Of a DNA stretch of 64,000 nucleotides, positions 1 through 9,009 are shown piece by piece; position 1 is the first letter of the stretch; every line of letters begins with the position of its first letter. A program made the position numbers and the translations under genes. Source of the stretch: Hymenobacter crusticola. Lineage in GTDB: Bacteria > Bacteroidota > Bacteroidia > Cytophagales > Hymenobacteraceae. The DNA lies in assembly GCF_002154225.1 (NCBI RefSeq), contig NZ_MTSE01000004.1:124001-188000 (forward strand), read 5' to 3'. The notes beneath the pieces are model-generated. The model searched no databases. It had not been told where the DNA came from and worked only from the letters and a program-made list of their open reading frames with translations.

Positions 1-1122
1 GGCAAATTTCGGGACAATGTTATCGTTCAGGTGAAGAACGGCCCGGTTGATTTTCAGCCCCGTGAGCCATTCAGTCCGCTGTTTGGGGCGCTGAAAAAGA
101 CGGCCGTGATGCCCGAGTTTCAGATTACCCAGGAATACTTAGGGCACGAGATTGACCTAGCCTATTTGGCGCCCATGTGGGAAGAGTGCCTGCAAAGCGA
201 CACTTACCAGGCCGGCCCCGGCAGCACGGTGGCCCGCTGCACCAACGGCAGCGTGTACCGCCAGGCGCACTCGTCCATGGCCGGGGTATCCAATGTGGGA
301 CTGGATACCAACTGGACCGGCCACGACTTCGCCCAAGCCAACTGGTACGCCTTTGGGCGGCTAGCCTGGAACAGCAGCGCCAAAAGCGCCCAAATAGCCG
401 AAGAGTGGCTCAAGCTGACTTTCCAAAATGCCGCCGGGGCTAACCAACTGGCTGCCTCCGCGGCCGACTGGAACGCTAAGTTCCTGACGCCCGTAGCTCA
501 ACTGATGCTGGCGAGTCGCGAGGCTATTGTCGATTACTCGATGCCGCTGGGCTTGCACCACATCATGTCGGCCACGCATGAGCACTACGGCCCCGGCCCG
601 TGGTGGGCGCCGCCTAAAATGCGCGCCGACTGGACTCCGCCTTACTACCACCAGGCTGCGGCCAACGGTGTAGGCTTCGACCGCACCAAGAAAGGCAGCG
701 ACGCGGTGAGCCAGTACCACGAGCCGCTGGCTTCGCAGTTCAACGACCCCGCCACCTGCCCCGACGAGTACCTGCTGTGGTTTCACCACCTGCCCTGGGA
801 TTTTAAGATGAAAAGCGGCCGCACGCTCTGGGACGAGCTAGCCCTGCACTACGACCATGGCGTGCAGCAGGTGCGGCAGTTTCAGCGCACCTGGGACCAG
901 GCCCAACCCTACGTGGATGCCGAGCGATTTGCAGTGGTGCAAAACAAGCTACGCAGCCAAAGCGGCAACGCCGTGCTCTGGAAAGACGCCTGCTTGCTCT
1001 ACTTCCAGCAGTTCAGTCATATGCCCATTCCGGCTGCTATCGAACCACCGATGCATACGCTGGAGGCCGCCATTGCCAACGATATGCCGCCGCGGCCACC
1101 GCGCCAACCCCGTCAGCCTTAG
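1..1122 (+). CDS. aguA: GH67 alpha-glucuronidase, C-terminal part
   Basis: The frame is open to the first base of the window, so this is the last 373 residues of a protein whose N-terminal part lies upstream; GH67 enzymes are usually about 700 residues. They remove (4-O-methyl)glucuronic acid from the end of xylo-oligosaccharides. What I see: the block GPVDFQPREPFSPLFGA and then EFQITQEYLG. The Asp of VDFQPREP and the Glu of ITQEYL lie 28 residues apart, matching the spacing of the general-base pair Asp365/Glu393 known from Cellvibrio GlcA67A. The Trp/His-rich C-terminal region (GLHHIMSATHEHYGPGPWW) also fits the family. The tail ends in a Pro/Arg-rich stretch. A GH43 gene follows 65 bp downstream on the same strand, so a xylan-degradation operon is likely. 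Confidence 0.93.
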   Translation, partial: GKFRDNVIVQVKNGPVDFQPREPFSPLFGALKKTAVMPEFQITQEYLGHEIDLAYLAPMWEECLQSDTYQAGPGSTVARCTNGSVYRQAHSSMAGVSNVGLDTNWTGHDFAQANWYAFGRLAWNSSAKSAQIAEEWLKLTFQNAAGANQLAASAADWNAKFLTPVAQLMLASREAIVDYSMPLGLHHIMSATHEHYGPGPWWAPPKMRADWTPPYYHQAAANGVGFDRTKKGSDAVSQYHEPLASQFNDPATCPDEYLLWFHHLPWDFKMKSGRTLWDELALHYDHGVQQVRQFQRTWDQAQPYVDAERFAVVQNKLRSQSGNAVLWKDACLLYFQQFSHMPIPAAIEPPMHTLEAAIANDMPPRPPRQPRQP

Positions 1123-1187
1123 TACCTTGTACTTACTTGGTCGGCCGCTTGTGGGCGGCTCGCCTTGCTGTTGCCTAGCCTCTCCTT

Positions 1188-2813
1188 ATGCGTAAATCTT
1201 GCCTTCCTATTACCCTGCTCGCAGCAGTGGGGCTAGCCTTCACCGCGCTGCACAGCTACGGCCAGACGGCCCCCAAGCCGGGCGAAAATCCCATCCTGCG
1301 CGACGTATTTACCGCCGACCCGGCTCCGCTGGTGTACAAAGACAAGGTGTACCTCTACGTGGGTCACGACGAGGCCAAGGAGGGCCAGATGTTCAACATG
1401 AACGACTGGCGCTGCTATTCCTCCACCGACATGAAGCACTGGACCCCGCACGGCTCAGTGATGAACGTGCGGGACTTTACATGGGCTACGAAGGACGCTT
1501 GGGCCTCGCAAGTAGTAGCTCGCAATGGCAAATTTTACTTCTACGCGGCGGTGCAGGAAGGCGCCCCAGCCAACGCCAAGGCCATCGGGGTGGCCGTATC
1601 CGATAGCCCCACCGGCCCCTTTGTGGACGCCCGCGGCTCGGCCCTCATTTCCGACAAAACCACGCCTGGCCCCAACGGCTGGGACGACATCGACCCCACC
1701 GTATTCGTAGACGATGATGGCACGGCCTGGCTAGCTTGGGGTAACCCCAACTGCTACCTAGCCAAGCTCAAGCCCAACATGACGGAGCTGGACGGGCCCA
1801 TTCAGCGCATCGAAGTACCTAATTACACGGAAGGCCCGTGGCTCCACAAGCGGGGCAACTTGTACTACTTCACCTACGCGGCCTTCGCACACCAAGGCAT
1901 GTCGGAGAAAATGTGCTATGCCACGGCTCCCAAAGTAACCGGTCCGTGGACCTACCAGGGCATCCTCACCGACCAGGCCAAGAACAGCTATACCATTCAC
2001 CCGGGCGTTATTGAGTTTAAAAAGCAATGGTACTTCTTCTACCACAACGCGACGCTTACCCTACCTAGTGGGGAAAGCGGGGCCCTAGGTCGTCGCAGCG
2101 TGTGCGTAGAATACTTGTATTATAATCCAGACGGCACCATCCAGCCCATCACCCAAACGGTGGCCGGCGTGAGCGTGCCACCCAAGCCTAGCGCCAGCCG
2201 AGCCGCAGCGTCGGCTACGCCTGTACCTACCGCCACCGGCCTTTCCGTAGTCCAAAATATCCAGCCCCGCCCCGCACAATGGCCCGGCGCGCCCTTGCTG
2301 AGCACCATGGCCGACCCGGCAACTACGGCCCTCGACAACATCAGCTTCAACCACGACAAGGGCGCTGCTAGCTTTGGCCAGACCTTTCAGGTGAAGACGG
2401 ACTGCAAGCTGACGCGCATCGACCTGTTTGGGGGCGACGGGTTTGGCACCGACGCCAAGCAGCCCGTCACCCTGGCGCTCTACGACCTAGGTTCGCAGGC
2501 CAACCCCGCTTACACACCGGGTACCAACCTTTTCGGGGCTGGCAAGGGATTATCTGTTGCTTACACCCCGCAACCCGCCGGGCTGCTACAGTTCGATTTT
2601 GCGGGGAGCAATCAAGTGGCTCTACAAGCCGGGCACACCTACGCCTTTGAGCTGCAAGGCATTGAGAAGGCGGCCCCCCTTTTCTGGCGCGTGAGCCGCC
2701 AAGAGGCGTATCCGGCCGGCGGCGCCTATTTCAACCGGCAGCCTTTGCTACTAGGTGATAAACGGGGCTATGACTTTGCCCTAGCGGTATACGCTACGGC
2801 CGGGCTGAAATAA
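1188..2813 (+). CDS. Secreted GH43 arabinosidase/xylosidase with C-terminal beta domain
   Basis: 541 residues with a signal peptide (MRKSCLPITLLAAVGLAF, cleavage near SYGQ). The five-bladed GH43 domain spans about residues 35-335. The three family acids are visible: Asp44 in FTADPAPL (base), Asp169 in DDIDPTVF (pKa modulator) and Glu215 in YTEGPWL (acid). A linker rich in Pro/Ala/Ser (about 335-355) leads to a C-terminal domain of about 180 residues that looks like a beta-sandwich and might bind sugar; I do not recognise its family. The product probably acts in the periplasm or outside, on arabinose or xylose side chains of hemicellulose. It follows the GH67 gene by 65 bp and probably shares its transcript. 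The exact specificity (arabinofuranosidase, xylosidase, arabinanase) cannot be read from the sequence. Confidence 0.9.
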   Translation: MRKSCLPITLLAAVGLAFTALHSYGQTAPKPGENPILRDVFTADPAPLVYKDKVYLYVGHDEAKEGQMFNMNDWRCYSSTDMKHWTPHGSVMNVRDFTWATKDAWASQVVARNGKFYFYAAVQEGAPANAKAIGVAVSDSPTGPFVDARGSALISDKTTPGPNGWDDIDPTVFVDDDGTAWLAWGNPNCYLAKLKPNMTELDGPIQRIEVPNYTEGPWLHKRGNLYYFTYAAFAHQGMSEKMCYATAPKVTGPWTYQGILTDQAKNSYTIHPGVIEFKKQWYFFYHNATLTLPSGESGALGRRSVCVEYLYYNPDGTIQPITQTVAGVSVPPKPSASRAAASATPVPTATGLSVVQNIQPRPAQWPGAPLLSTMADPATTALDNISFNHDKGAASFGQTFQVKTDCKLTRIDLFGGDGFGTDAKQPVTLALYDLGSQANPAYTPGTNLFGAGKGLSVAYTPQPAGLLQFDFAGSNQVALQAGHTYAFELQGIEKAAPLFWRVSRQEAYPAGGAYFNRQPLLLGDKRGYDFALAVYATAGLK

Positions 2814-3079
2814 TTGGCACAAGTGTGCATAAGCTTTGTGGTAGGTGAGTTTGCCTCCAGGCAGCGCAACCGCGCACTATCGCTCGGATCATACCACCGT
2901 GGCAGGCATTACAGGCAGGCATTACATTGCCATCAAACAAAACTTGTCTGCGCAGAAGGAGGAAACTGCTGCAGGCCGCCAGCGCTGGAGTAGTAGAGGA
3001 GTAGGTATCAAAATCCGCTGCGTTAGCCTAGCGCCTGATCGGCTGCATGAAGGAAGCTAGCCTAGCCTTAGTGGCCGCT

Positions 3080-3145
3080 GCCTCAGCGTGAAAGTCAAAC
3101 AGCAGCCCTGGTACCAGGGCTGCTGTTTGACTTTCACGCTGAGGC
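3080..3145. terminator. 66-bp perfect palindrome between convergent genes
   Basis: Bases 3080-3112 are the exact reverse complement of 3113-3145, with no spacer; the centre is GGTACC at 3110-3115. It lies between the stop of the GH43 gene (2813) and the stop of the minus-strand hydrolase (3223), so the natural reading is a bidirectional transcription terminator. There is no clear T-run on either side, and a 33-bp arm is much longer than an ordinary terminator stem. The rest of the 2814-3222 gap holds a small 13-bp tandem duplication near 2902-2927 (AGGCATTAC) and no convincing gene. Confidence 0.7.
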
Positions 3146-3164
3146 GAAAATAAGAAGTGCAAAG

Positions 3165-3207
3165 AACGTCCTGCTCTAGCGAGCAGCTGCCGGCTGGGCA
3201 GGACGTT
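3165..3207 (-). terminator. Hairpin downstream of the alpha/beta hydrolase
   Basis: Ten-base perfect arms (AACGTCCTGC at 3165-3174 and its complement at 3198-3207) begin 16 bp beyond the stop of the minus-strand hydrolase. The intervening bases can pair further. No T-run follows on the minus strand, so termination is an inference from position. Confidence 0.45.
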
Positions 3208-3222
3208 GCGCGAACCTAGGGG

Positions 3223-4044
3223 CTACGACTGGATAAAGGCCAGCAAGTCGGCGTTGATGGTAGCAGATTCAGTGGCAGGCATGCCGTGCGGGAAGCCAGG
3301 GTACGAAATCAGCTTGCCGTGCTTTAGGAGCTTTATGGATTTTGCCGCACTCACGTGGAAGGGCACGATCTGGTCGTCTTCGCCGTGCAGCACCAGCACC
3401 GGAATATCCACGCTTTTCAGGTCGTCGGAGAAATCGGTTTCTGAGAAGGCCGCAATGCCGTAGTAGTGCGCATTGGCCCCGCCGGTCATGCCCTGGCGGA
3501 ACCAGTTGTCGCGCAAGCCTTGCTTTACTGTTGCGCCCTCTCGGTTGAAGCCATAGAAGGGCAGGGTAAAGTCCTGGTAGTACTGGGCGCGGTTGGTAGC
3601 TGTACCCTCACGGATTTCATCAAATATAGCCATCGGCACACCGTCCGGGTTGCTAGGGCCTTGCACCATCACGGGCGTTACGGCGCTGACGAGTACCACT
3701 TTGGCTACGCGGCCCTGCTCGGCGCGGGCGGCGTAGTGGATAGCCTCGCCGCCGCCCGTGGAGTGGCCAATGTGAACGGCATCCTTCAGGTCGAGGTGAG
3801 CCGTCAGCTCGGCTACGTCGGCCACGTAGGTGTCCATGTCGTGACCCGTGGCGGCCTGGGTTGAGCGGCCGTGTCCGCGCCGGTCGTGGGCGATTACCCG
3901 GTAGCCTTTAGCGAGAAAAAACAGGAGTTGGGCATCCCAGTCGTCGCTCGACAAAGGCCAACCATGATGGAAGAACAGCGGCTGGCCCGTACCCCAGTCC
4001 TTGTAGAAGATTTCGGTGCCGTCTTTTACGGTGATGGTAGGCAT
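3223..4044 (-). CDS. Alpha/beta hydrolase, non-haem chloroperoxidase type
   Basis: 273 residues, the full length for cofactor-free chloroperoxidase/esterase enzymes. The catalytic triad is visible: Ser95 in the nucleophile elbow GHSTGG, Asp224 in HGEDDQIVP and His253 in GFPHGMPAT. The oxyanion region FFHHGWPLSSDDWD and the HDRRGHGRS motif are typical of this subfamily. There is no signal peptide, so it should be cytoplasmic. Family members hydrolyse esters and show perhydrolase (bromo/chloroperoxidase) activity in vitro; the physiological substrate is not predictable. It is transcribed away from the PAS kinase gene and is convergent with the GH43 gene. Confidence 0.9.
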   Translation of the reverse strand: MPTITVKDGTEIFYKDWGTGQPLFFHHGWPLSSDDWDAQLLFFLAKGYRVIAHDRRGHGRSTQAATGHDMDTYVADVAELTAHLDLKDAVHIGHSTGGGEAIHYAARAEQGRVAKVVLVSAVTPVMVQGPSNPDGVPMAIFDEIREGTATNRAQYYQDFTLPFYGFNREGATVKQGLRDNWFRQGMTGGANAHYYGIAAFSETDFSDDLKSVDIPVLVLHGEDDQIVPFHVSAAKSIKLLKHGKLISYPGFPHGMPATESATINADLLAFIQS

Positions 4045-4480
4045 AACGCAGGTAGTAAGAAAGATGAAAAAATAGCTAGGTCGCCCGAAAGCAAAAGGCT
4101 GACGAGCGGCGTCGACGTGGCAAAAGTATTCGGACCTGGGGTCAGTTTAGCGGTAAAAAACCTGGCTTTCGCGGTACATTCATAGGAAACCATTGGGGCT
4201 TTTATGCAGCCGTTGTTTCTGGCCGGCGCCTCGCCGAACGCCGGCCAGGTAGCGCGGCCGGTAGGGGAAGGCGCTACGGGCTAGGTACCAGCCGCCGCCG
4301 CATACGAGCACCGGGAGCATCCAAAGAGGCATCGAATTCGCGCCGTTGATCTAGCCTTCAAGCAGGGCAGGAACCAGCCAATGCGGCACGCTCGCAAGCT
4401 CGTCTGGCATTGGCTGGCTATCTAACTTCCTTCTTTCCAATACGAAAGCTGTACATTCCCCTGGATTAGTCCCTTCTCTT
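4045..4480. other. Divergent intergenic region with two hairpins
   Basis: This 436-bp gap lies between two divergent genes and must hold both promoters, but I see no clear TAnnTTTG box. It contains a hairpin at 4219-4248 (10-bp arms, CTGGCCGGCG) and another at 4374-4417 (11-bp arms, CCAGCCAATGC, 22-base loop). The second lies 64 bp before the kinase start and could be a regulatory site; neither is followed by a T-run. No open frame here looks coding. Confidence 0.4.
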
Positions 4481-5692
4481 ATGCCCGATGCCTCTCCGTC
4501 CGCTATTCCGCCAGCGTCTCTGGCCGCTGAAAATCAAGCTCTGCGCGAGGAGATTCGGCACTTACGGGCCCAACAGCTAATTACCGCCGTGCACCAAGAG
4601 GCAGAAGACCGCTATAGCCAAAGCCAAGCCCGCTTCCGGACGGTATTTGAGAACTCACCCCTAGGCAATAAAATCATTGATGCCGATCTGCGCATTCGGC
4701 AAGTAAACCCGGCCGTTGTAGCCATGCTAGGCTTTACCGAGCCTAGCGAGCTACTCGGGCACCGAATTCTGGAGTTTGCCCACCCACACTTTCGCGCCGA
4801 TTGGCATGAGTTGCAGCAGCAGCTTTGGGAGCACAAGCGGCCTTATTTCTCTTTGGAAACGTGCCTGGTGCGCGCCAATGGTTCTTCCTTTTGGTGTCAG
4901 GTCACCTCCGTGCTATTTCCCGACGAAGGGCACGAGCTAGGTTATACCATCTTGGAGGATATTTCCGCGCGGAAAGGGTTAGAAACCAAACTTCAACGGC
5001 TCTACGACGCGCAGGAAACCATCTTGCACCTCGCCACGCACGATGTGAAGGCGCCCATTGTCCAGATTCAGCTGCTGGGCGACCTGCTTCAGCGCGAGGT
5101 TGCCAGCCACCACGGTGAGGGCCCGCCACCTCCGGAGATGCTGCACTACCTTGCCCTGATCCAGCAGGCGTGTGGCCACGCCAACGGGCTGCTGCAGGAC
5201 ATCCTGTTTGTGGGCGACTTGGACGCGCATAGCTTGCAGAAAGTGCCTACGGAGATGAATACCTATCTCACCGAGCGGCTGCCCGTACACCGCCTCGTGG
5301 CGCAGGAAAAGGGCATCACCTTGGCGCTCGACCTGCCGCCAGAAAGCGTGTACGCGGCCTTGCAGCCCGAGAAGTTTGGCCGGGCACTGGACAACTTGCT
5401 CGGCAACGCGCTGAAGTTTACCCCCGCGGGCGGCACCATTACCCTTGGCCTGCAGGTGCACGACGGCCGAACCCAGGTGCGGCTACAGGACACCGGTATC
5501 GGGATTCCCAGCAAGCTACACGCGCAGTTATTCGACAAGTTTAACCCCAGTCGCCGTACCGGCCTGCGGGGGGAGCCTACCACAGGCCTAGGGCTGTTCA
5601 TTGCCAAGCAGGTTGTAGAGTTGCACGGGGGGCATATCTGGCTGGAAAGCCGCGAGCAGCAGGGCACCACCTTCTTCATCGAGCTAGCTTGA
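4481..5692 (+). CDS. PAS-domain sensor histidine kinase, soluble
   Basis: 403 residues. Order: a short N-terminal coiled coil (about 14-48, heptad-like LAAENQALREEIRHLRAQ), one PAS domain (about 50-165), a HisKA domain with phosphoacceptor His187 in LATHDVKAP, and a HATPase domain with N-box NLLGNALKF, G1 DTGIGIP and G2 TTGLGLFIAK. No transmembrane segment is visible, so the PAS domain probably senses a cytoplasmic cue such as redox state or a small ligand. No response regulator gene adjoins it, so it is an orphan kinase and its partner is unknown. The ATG at 4481 gives the coiled coil directly. Confidence 0.92.
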   Translation: MPDASPSAIPPASLAAENQALREEIRHLRAQQLITAVHQEAEDRYSQSQARFRTVFENSPLGNKIIDADLRIRQVNPAVVAMLGFTEPSELLGHRILEFAHPHFRADWHELQQQLWEHKRPYFSLETCLVRANGSSFWCQVTSVLFPDEGHELGYTILEDISARKGLETKLQRLYDAQETILHLATHDVKAPIVQIQLLGDLLQREVASHHGEGPPPPEMLHYLALIQQACGHANGLLQDILFVGDLDAHSLQKVPTEMNTYLTERLPVHRLVAQEKGITLALDLPPESVYAALQPEKFGRALDNLLGNALKFTPAGGTITLGLQVHDGRTQVRLQDTGIGIPSKLHAQLFDKFNPSRRTGLRGEPTTGLGLFIAKQVVELHGGHIWLESREQQGTTFFIELA

Positions 5693-6506
5693 GCGCCAAA
5701 TACGAGCCGCTGTAGCTATTGAACCACCCAGTCGCCCTAGGTCACTAACCTAGGCGTATTAGCTCGGCTAAAGGCTAAGTGTCTTTCCTTTCTGCGACGC
5801 ACCTGCTGTACTAGCTCTTCGAATCGTTCTATTCGCAAGAGGAGTAAATTCCTGTAGCCTGATGAAGTAGAATACCTGCTGCATACCCGGCTTTTTAGCA
5901 TTCGGAAAAGAAATTAGTACTCAGAAAAGAGGGGGAGAACCTAGGTCTGCAACCATACAGGTAGCTAGCAGCTACACCCGCAAGAGAGAGGCAGGGGCGT
6001 ACATGATTTTGGCATCGGGCGGTGGCTAGGTGTACGAGGTATGCTACAGGAATAGAAAAATAGGGCGTTTGCTTTCCGCCTGGTGTTTTTCCAAGAAGCT
6101 CGACTAAAGGGCCTAAGCTCTTAACGTTACCAAGGCGTACAATCCATGCTTAGGGTGCGTAAGTAAGCACGCTATTGTTCAAAAATACTCGTAGCAGTAG
6201 GCGAGAAATCACAGAACTGAACGGGAACGAAAAATATTTTTTGGCACTTAGCCAAACTTTTTTTGCATAAAACCGATATTAGTAGCTCGACATGCTACTT
6301 TGAAAGTTGCTCAACGTTTTTGCTGCTCCTATCACGCCCACGCTGCCCACTCCCACCCATTTCCCGGTGATAGGTCAAAAAGCTGACATAATACCCGCGG
6401 TGTGTGCCTACGCGCGGCCACGTGCCAGCACACAGACGACCCGCTCATCTCACCCCTAACCTAATCACCGCCATTTTGGCCCGCGCGGGGCACGCGCATA
6501 CTGCTT
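5693..6506. other. 814-bp gene-free region
   Basis: No coding frame in this gap looks real on either strand. It has a small CCTAGG-centred inverted repeat (5733-5756), and an AT-rich stretch at 6225-6305 that probably holds the promoter of the glycosyltransferase downstream. Within it, TTTG at 6262-6265 and TACTTTG at 6296-6302 resemble the Bacteroidota -33 and -7 boxes, but the spacing (30 bp) and the one-base-short -7 box do not fit the consensus. Confidence 0.4.
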
Positions 6507-7814
6507 ATGAGAATTTTACTATCGGCTTACGCCTGCGATCCGGGGCTTGGGAGTGAGGAAGGCAACGGGTTCAATTGGCTTTGGGAAACCGCTTCCTTGG
6601 GCCATCAGGTGTGGGTGCTGACTACGCCACGCGGCAAGGACAACCTAGAAAAGGCTTTGGCTGCGCGCGCCGCCGAGCCAGCCGCAGCGCGCATCAAACC
6701 CGTGTACATCACGGTGCCTAGGTTTGTTGAGTACCTCTACCGCTGGCAGTTCGGCGTGTACACGCACTACATTGTATGGCAGTATTGCGCGTGGCGCATA
6801 GCGCGGCAGCTTGATCAGCAGGTGGACTTCGACCTAGTGCACCACGTTACCTACAACAGCCTGCAAATGGCCTCGTGGCTGTGGCGCCTCAAAAAGCCGT
6901 TGCTACTCGGTCCCCTCGGTGGGGGCATGCAAGCGCCGGCCTCGTTGCGCCGCTACCTGCCCGATTGGTTCAAGACCGAAACCATGCGCAACGTTATTGC
7001 TTGGCTGCTCACCACTTTCGACCCCAACGTGCGGCAGTCGTTGCGCCACGCGGCACTGGTGCTGGCCGCCAACCGCGACACGGCCGAACTCGCTCAGCGT
7101 CTTGGGGCCCGCAAAGTAGAGCTCGCCATGAGCGCCGGACAGCCCTTGAGCCTATACACGCCCGAATACGTGCCGCGGCCGGCGCTGGAAGGGCGGGAGC
7201 TACGCATCATGTGGCTGGCGCGCATCTATCCGCGCAAAGGGCTGCACCTCGTGCTGGAAGCGCTGGGCAAAGTTGACCCGCGCGTAAAGTTTCACCTCGA
7301 CATCCTCGGTGACGGGCCCGTAGGCTCCATGGTGCCTGGCTGGATTGCCGACGCCGGCCTGCAAGACCGCGTAACGTGGCATGGCAAAGTGCCCTACGAC
7401 ACTATTCGGGAGCAATACCTACGCCACGACCTGTTCATGCTGTGCACGTTGCGCGATACGTACGCGGTGCAGTTCACCGAAGCCATGGCCCTCGGCTGCC
7501 CCATCCTCACGCTCGACCTGCACGCCAACACCGACTTCGTGCCCGACACGGCGGGCATCAAGGTACCCGTCTCGACGCCCGAGGAAACCAGCGCCGCCCT
7601 AGCGCGTGCCGTAGAACACCTCTACGACAATCCGGCCGAGCTGGAGCGCCTCGGGCGAGGTGGCTTTGCCTACGCGGCCCAGCAATCCTGGCCGGCCTTG
7701 GTCTCGCGCCTCCTGCATCGCGCTGCCCTCGCCTCGCACGAGCTAGCAGGCCTGACCGCCAACGTGGATACATCCTTCCAGAAGCTAGGTCGACCTGCCT
7801 TCGGCACCGAGTAG
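6507..7814 (+). CDS. GT4-family glycosyltransferase
   Basis: 435 residues, GT-B fold. The N-terminal domain opens with MRILLSAYACDPGLGSEEG, the glycine-rich acceptor-domain start seen in GT4 enzymes; the C-terminal Rossmann domain begins near residue 231 (ELRIMWLARIYPRKGLHLVLEAL) and carries the donor-binding Glu325 in FTEAMALGCPIL. These enzymes transfer a sugar from a nucleotide-sugar donor to a glycan or lipid acceptor at the inner face of the membrane; the sugar cannot be told from sequence. The gene stands alone, with 800 bp of empty sequence before it and a strong terminator after it, so it is probably a single-gene unit. Confidence 0.9.
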   Translation: MRILLSAYACDPGLGSEEGNGFNWLWETASLGHQVWVLTTPRGKDNLEKALAARAAEPAAARIKPVYITVPRFVEYLYRWQFGVYTHYIVWQYCAWRIARQLDQQVDFDLVHHVTYNSLQMASWLWRLKKPLLLGPLGGGMQAPASLRRYLPDWFKTETMRNVIAWLLTTFDPNVRQSLRHAALVLAANRDTAELAQRLGARKVELAMSAGQPLSLYTPEYVPRPALEGRELRIMWLARIYPRKGLHLVLEALGKVDPRVKFHLDILGDGPVGSMVPGWIADAGLQDRVTWHGKVPYDTIREQYLRHDLFMLCTLRDTYAVQFTEAMALGCPILTLDLHANTDFVPDTAGIKVPVSTPEETSAALARAVEHLYDNPAELERLGRGGFAYAAQQSWPALVSRLLHRAALASHELAGLTANVDTSFQKLGRPAFGTE

Positions 7815-7840
7815 CAACCGGCGCTTTACGCTTTATCACG

Positions 7841-7881
7841 TGCACCCAAGGCTGAGTAGGCCTTGGGTGCAGTTGTTTTCG
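7841..7881 (+). terminator. Rho-independent terminator of the glycosyltransferase gene
   Basis: Perfect 12-bp stem (TGCACCCAAGGC, 7841-7852, with its complement at 7860-7871), 7-base loop, then GTTGTTTT. It starts 27 bp after the stop codon. Confidence 0.85.
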
Positions 7882-7910
7882 GGGCCCTGGGTGCTCCGTC
7901 GGGCGCTATG

Positions 7911-7978
7911 CGGAGCCCCGCAAAGCTTCTCGACTGTGGTAGCTATTGCTGCAAGGAGAGAGGCTCTGCGGGGCTCCG
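7911..7978. repeat. Inverted-repeat element, 20-bp arms
   Basis: Arms at 7911-7930 (begins CGGAGCCCCGCA) and 7959-7978 match in 18 of 20 positions around a 28-base centre. It sits just past a good terminator, so it is not needed for termination; it resembles the dispersed hairpin elements at 36175, 38228 and 45759 in design, though not in sequence. The remainder of the gap up to 8149 shows no gene. Confidence 0.6.
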
Positions 7979-8149
7979 TATGCCCTCCGGTTTACTATTC
8001 CCAACCTATCGCTAAAAACGCTGGGTCTCAAAATCGACGGTTCGTCTGGCTGATCCGACGCTTCGGTAACTCAAAATTTCAGTACGCGGCGGCAGGCAGC
8101 ACCTTTGGTTCAACAAAACGCCACTAACCAACCAAACTTGTTGAACGCC

Positions 8150-8851
8150 ATGAAAAAGTCCATCCTCCTGCTCGCCCTAGCCGCCGTTTCGTTTTCCGCT
8201 GCTGCCCAAAAAACGCCGGCCCCTACCGCAGCCAGCACCCAGGCCGCGCCAGCCGGCTACACCGACCTGATGGCCGCTACCATCAAAGACCTGATGGGCA
8301 CCGGTGACCCAGCCCAGTTGCGGGAAATCAGCGGCAAGATGGAGCGCGCCGCTGCCGTGGCCCCCGCCGACTGGCTACCCCGCTACTACCAATCTTATGC
8401 TTTGCTCATCAATGTGTTCCAGAGCAAAGAAGATGGTGAGGTGAAGGACAAAACCCTCGACCAGGCCGAAGAAGCGCTGGGAAAGGCTCGCAAGCTAGGT
8501 GGCGACGAATCGGAACTGCTGGTGCTGCAAGCCTACATCTACCAGGCTAGACTGGGCGTTGCACCCATGATGCGCGCCATGACCTACCCCCGCATGGTAG
8601 ACGAGGCAGTGGCCAAAGCCAAAACGCTCAACCCCGCCAACCCCCGCATCTACCTCGTGCAGGCCAACAACAAGTACTTCACGCCTAAGATGTTCGGCGG
8701 TGGGGCTGAGGCAGCCAAGCCGCTCTTCGAGGAAGCAAAGGCTAAATACGCCGCCTTCCAGCCTAAATCGGCGCTGGCGCCTAACTGGGGTGAGCGGCAG
8801 GTACTAGGTCGGCTGAAAAGCTACGAAACGGCTTCGACAACGAAGAACTAA
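8150..8851 (+). CDS. Secreted TPR-like protein of unknown function
   Basis: 233 residues from the ATG at 8150. A clear signal peptide (MKKSILLLALAAVSFSAAAQ) decides this start over earlier in-frame codons, and predicts a periplasmic or secreted product. After an Ala/Pro-rich stretch, the rest is helical and TPR-like: paired helices such as LDQAEEALGKARKLGGDESE and MVDEAVAKAKTLNPANPRIY have the A/G/P spacing of tetratricopeptide repeats. No enzyme motif is visible; proteins of this type are usually scaffolds. It is a single gene, followed by the LytS-type kinase 158 bp downstream. I do not recognise a named family. Confidence 0.75.
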   Translation: MKKSILLLALAAVSFSAAAQKTPAPTAASTQAAPAGYTDLMAATIKDLMGTGDPAQLREISGKMERAAAVAPADWLPRYYQSYALLINVFQSKEDGEVKDKTLDQAEEALGKARKLGGDESELLVLQAYIYQARLGVAPMMRAMTYPRMVDEAVAKAKTLNPANPRIYLVQANNKYFTPKMFGGGAEAAKPLFEEAKAKYAAFQPKSALAPNWGERQVLGRLKSYETASTTKN

Positions 8852-9009
8852 AAGCGTTCTGCGTTTGATTTCGCAAGCGCTTCGGCCGTCGTGCTGCGCC
8901 CAGCTCGGCACGACGGCCTAGTGGATTTCGCGAACCCAAATAGGCGCGAAAAGCCAACAAGCATCGGCCGTCAATTCTAGTTACCTTGTACCCCTACTGG
9001 CTTCGTGTT

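Noticed and set aside
2845..3060. 71-codon open frame after the GH43 gene
   Set aside because: No protein-like pattern, contains a short tandem duplication, and lies in a convergent gap; not supported.
5693..6506. Hidden gene or structured RNA in the 814-bp gap
   Set aside because: Both strands have frequent stops, and I found no long stem, tRNA-like TTCGAATC loop or terminator.
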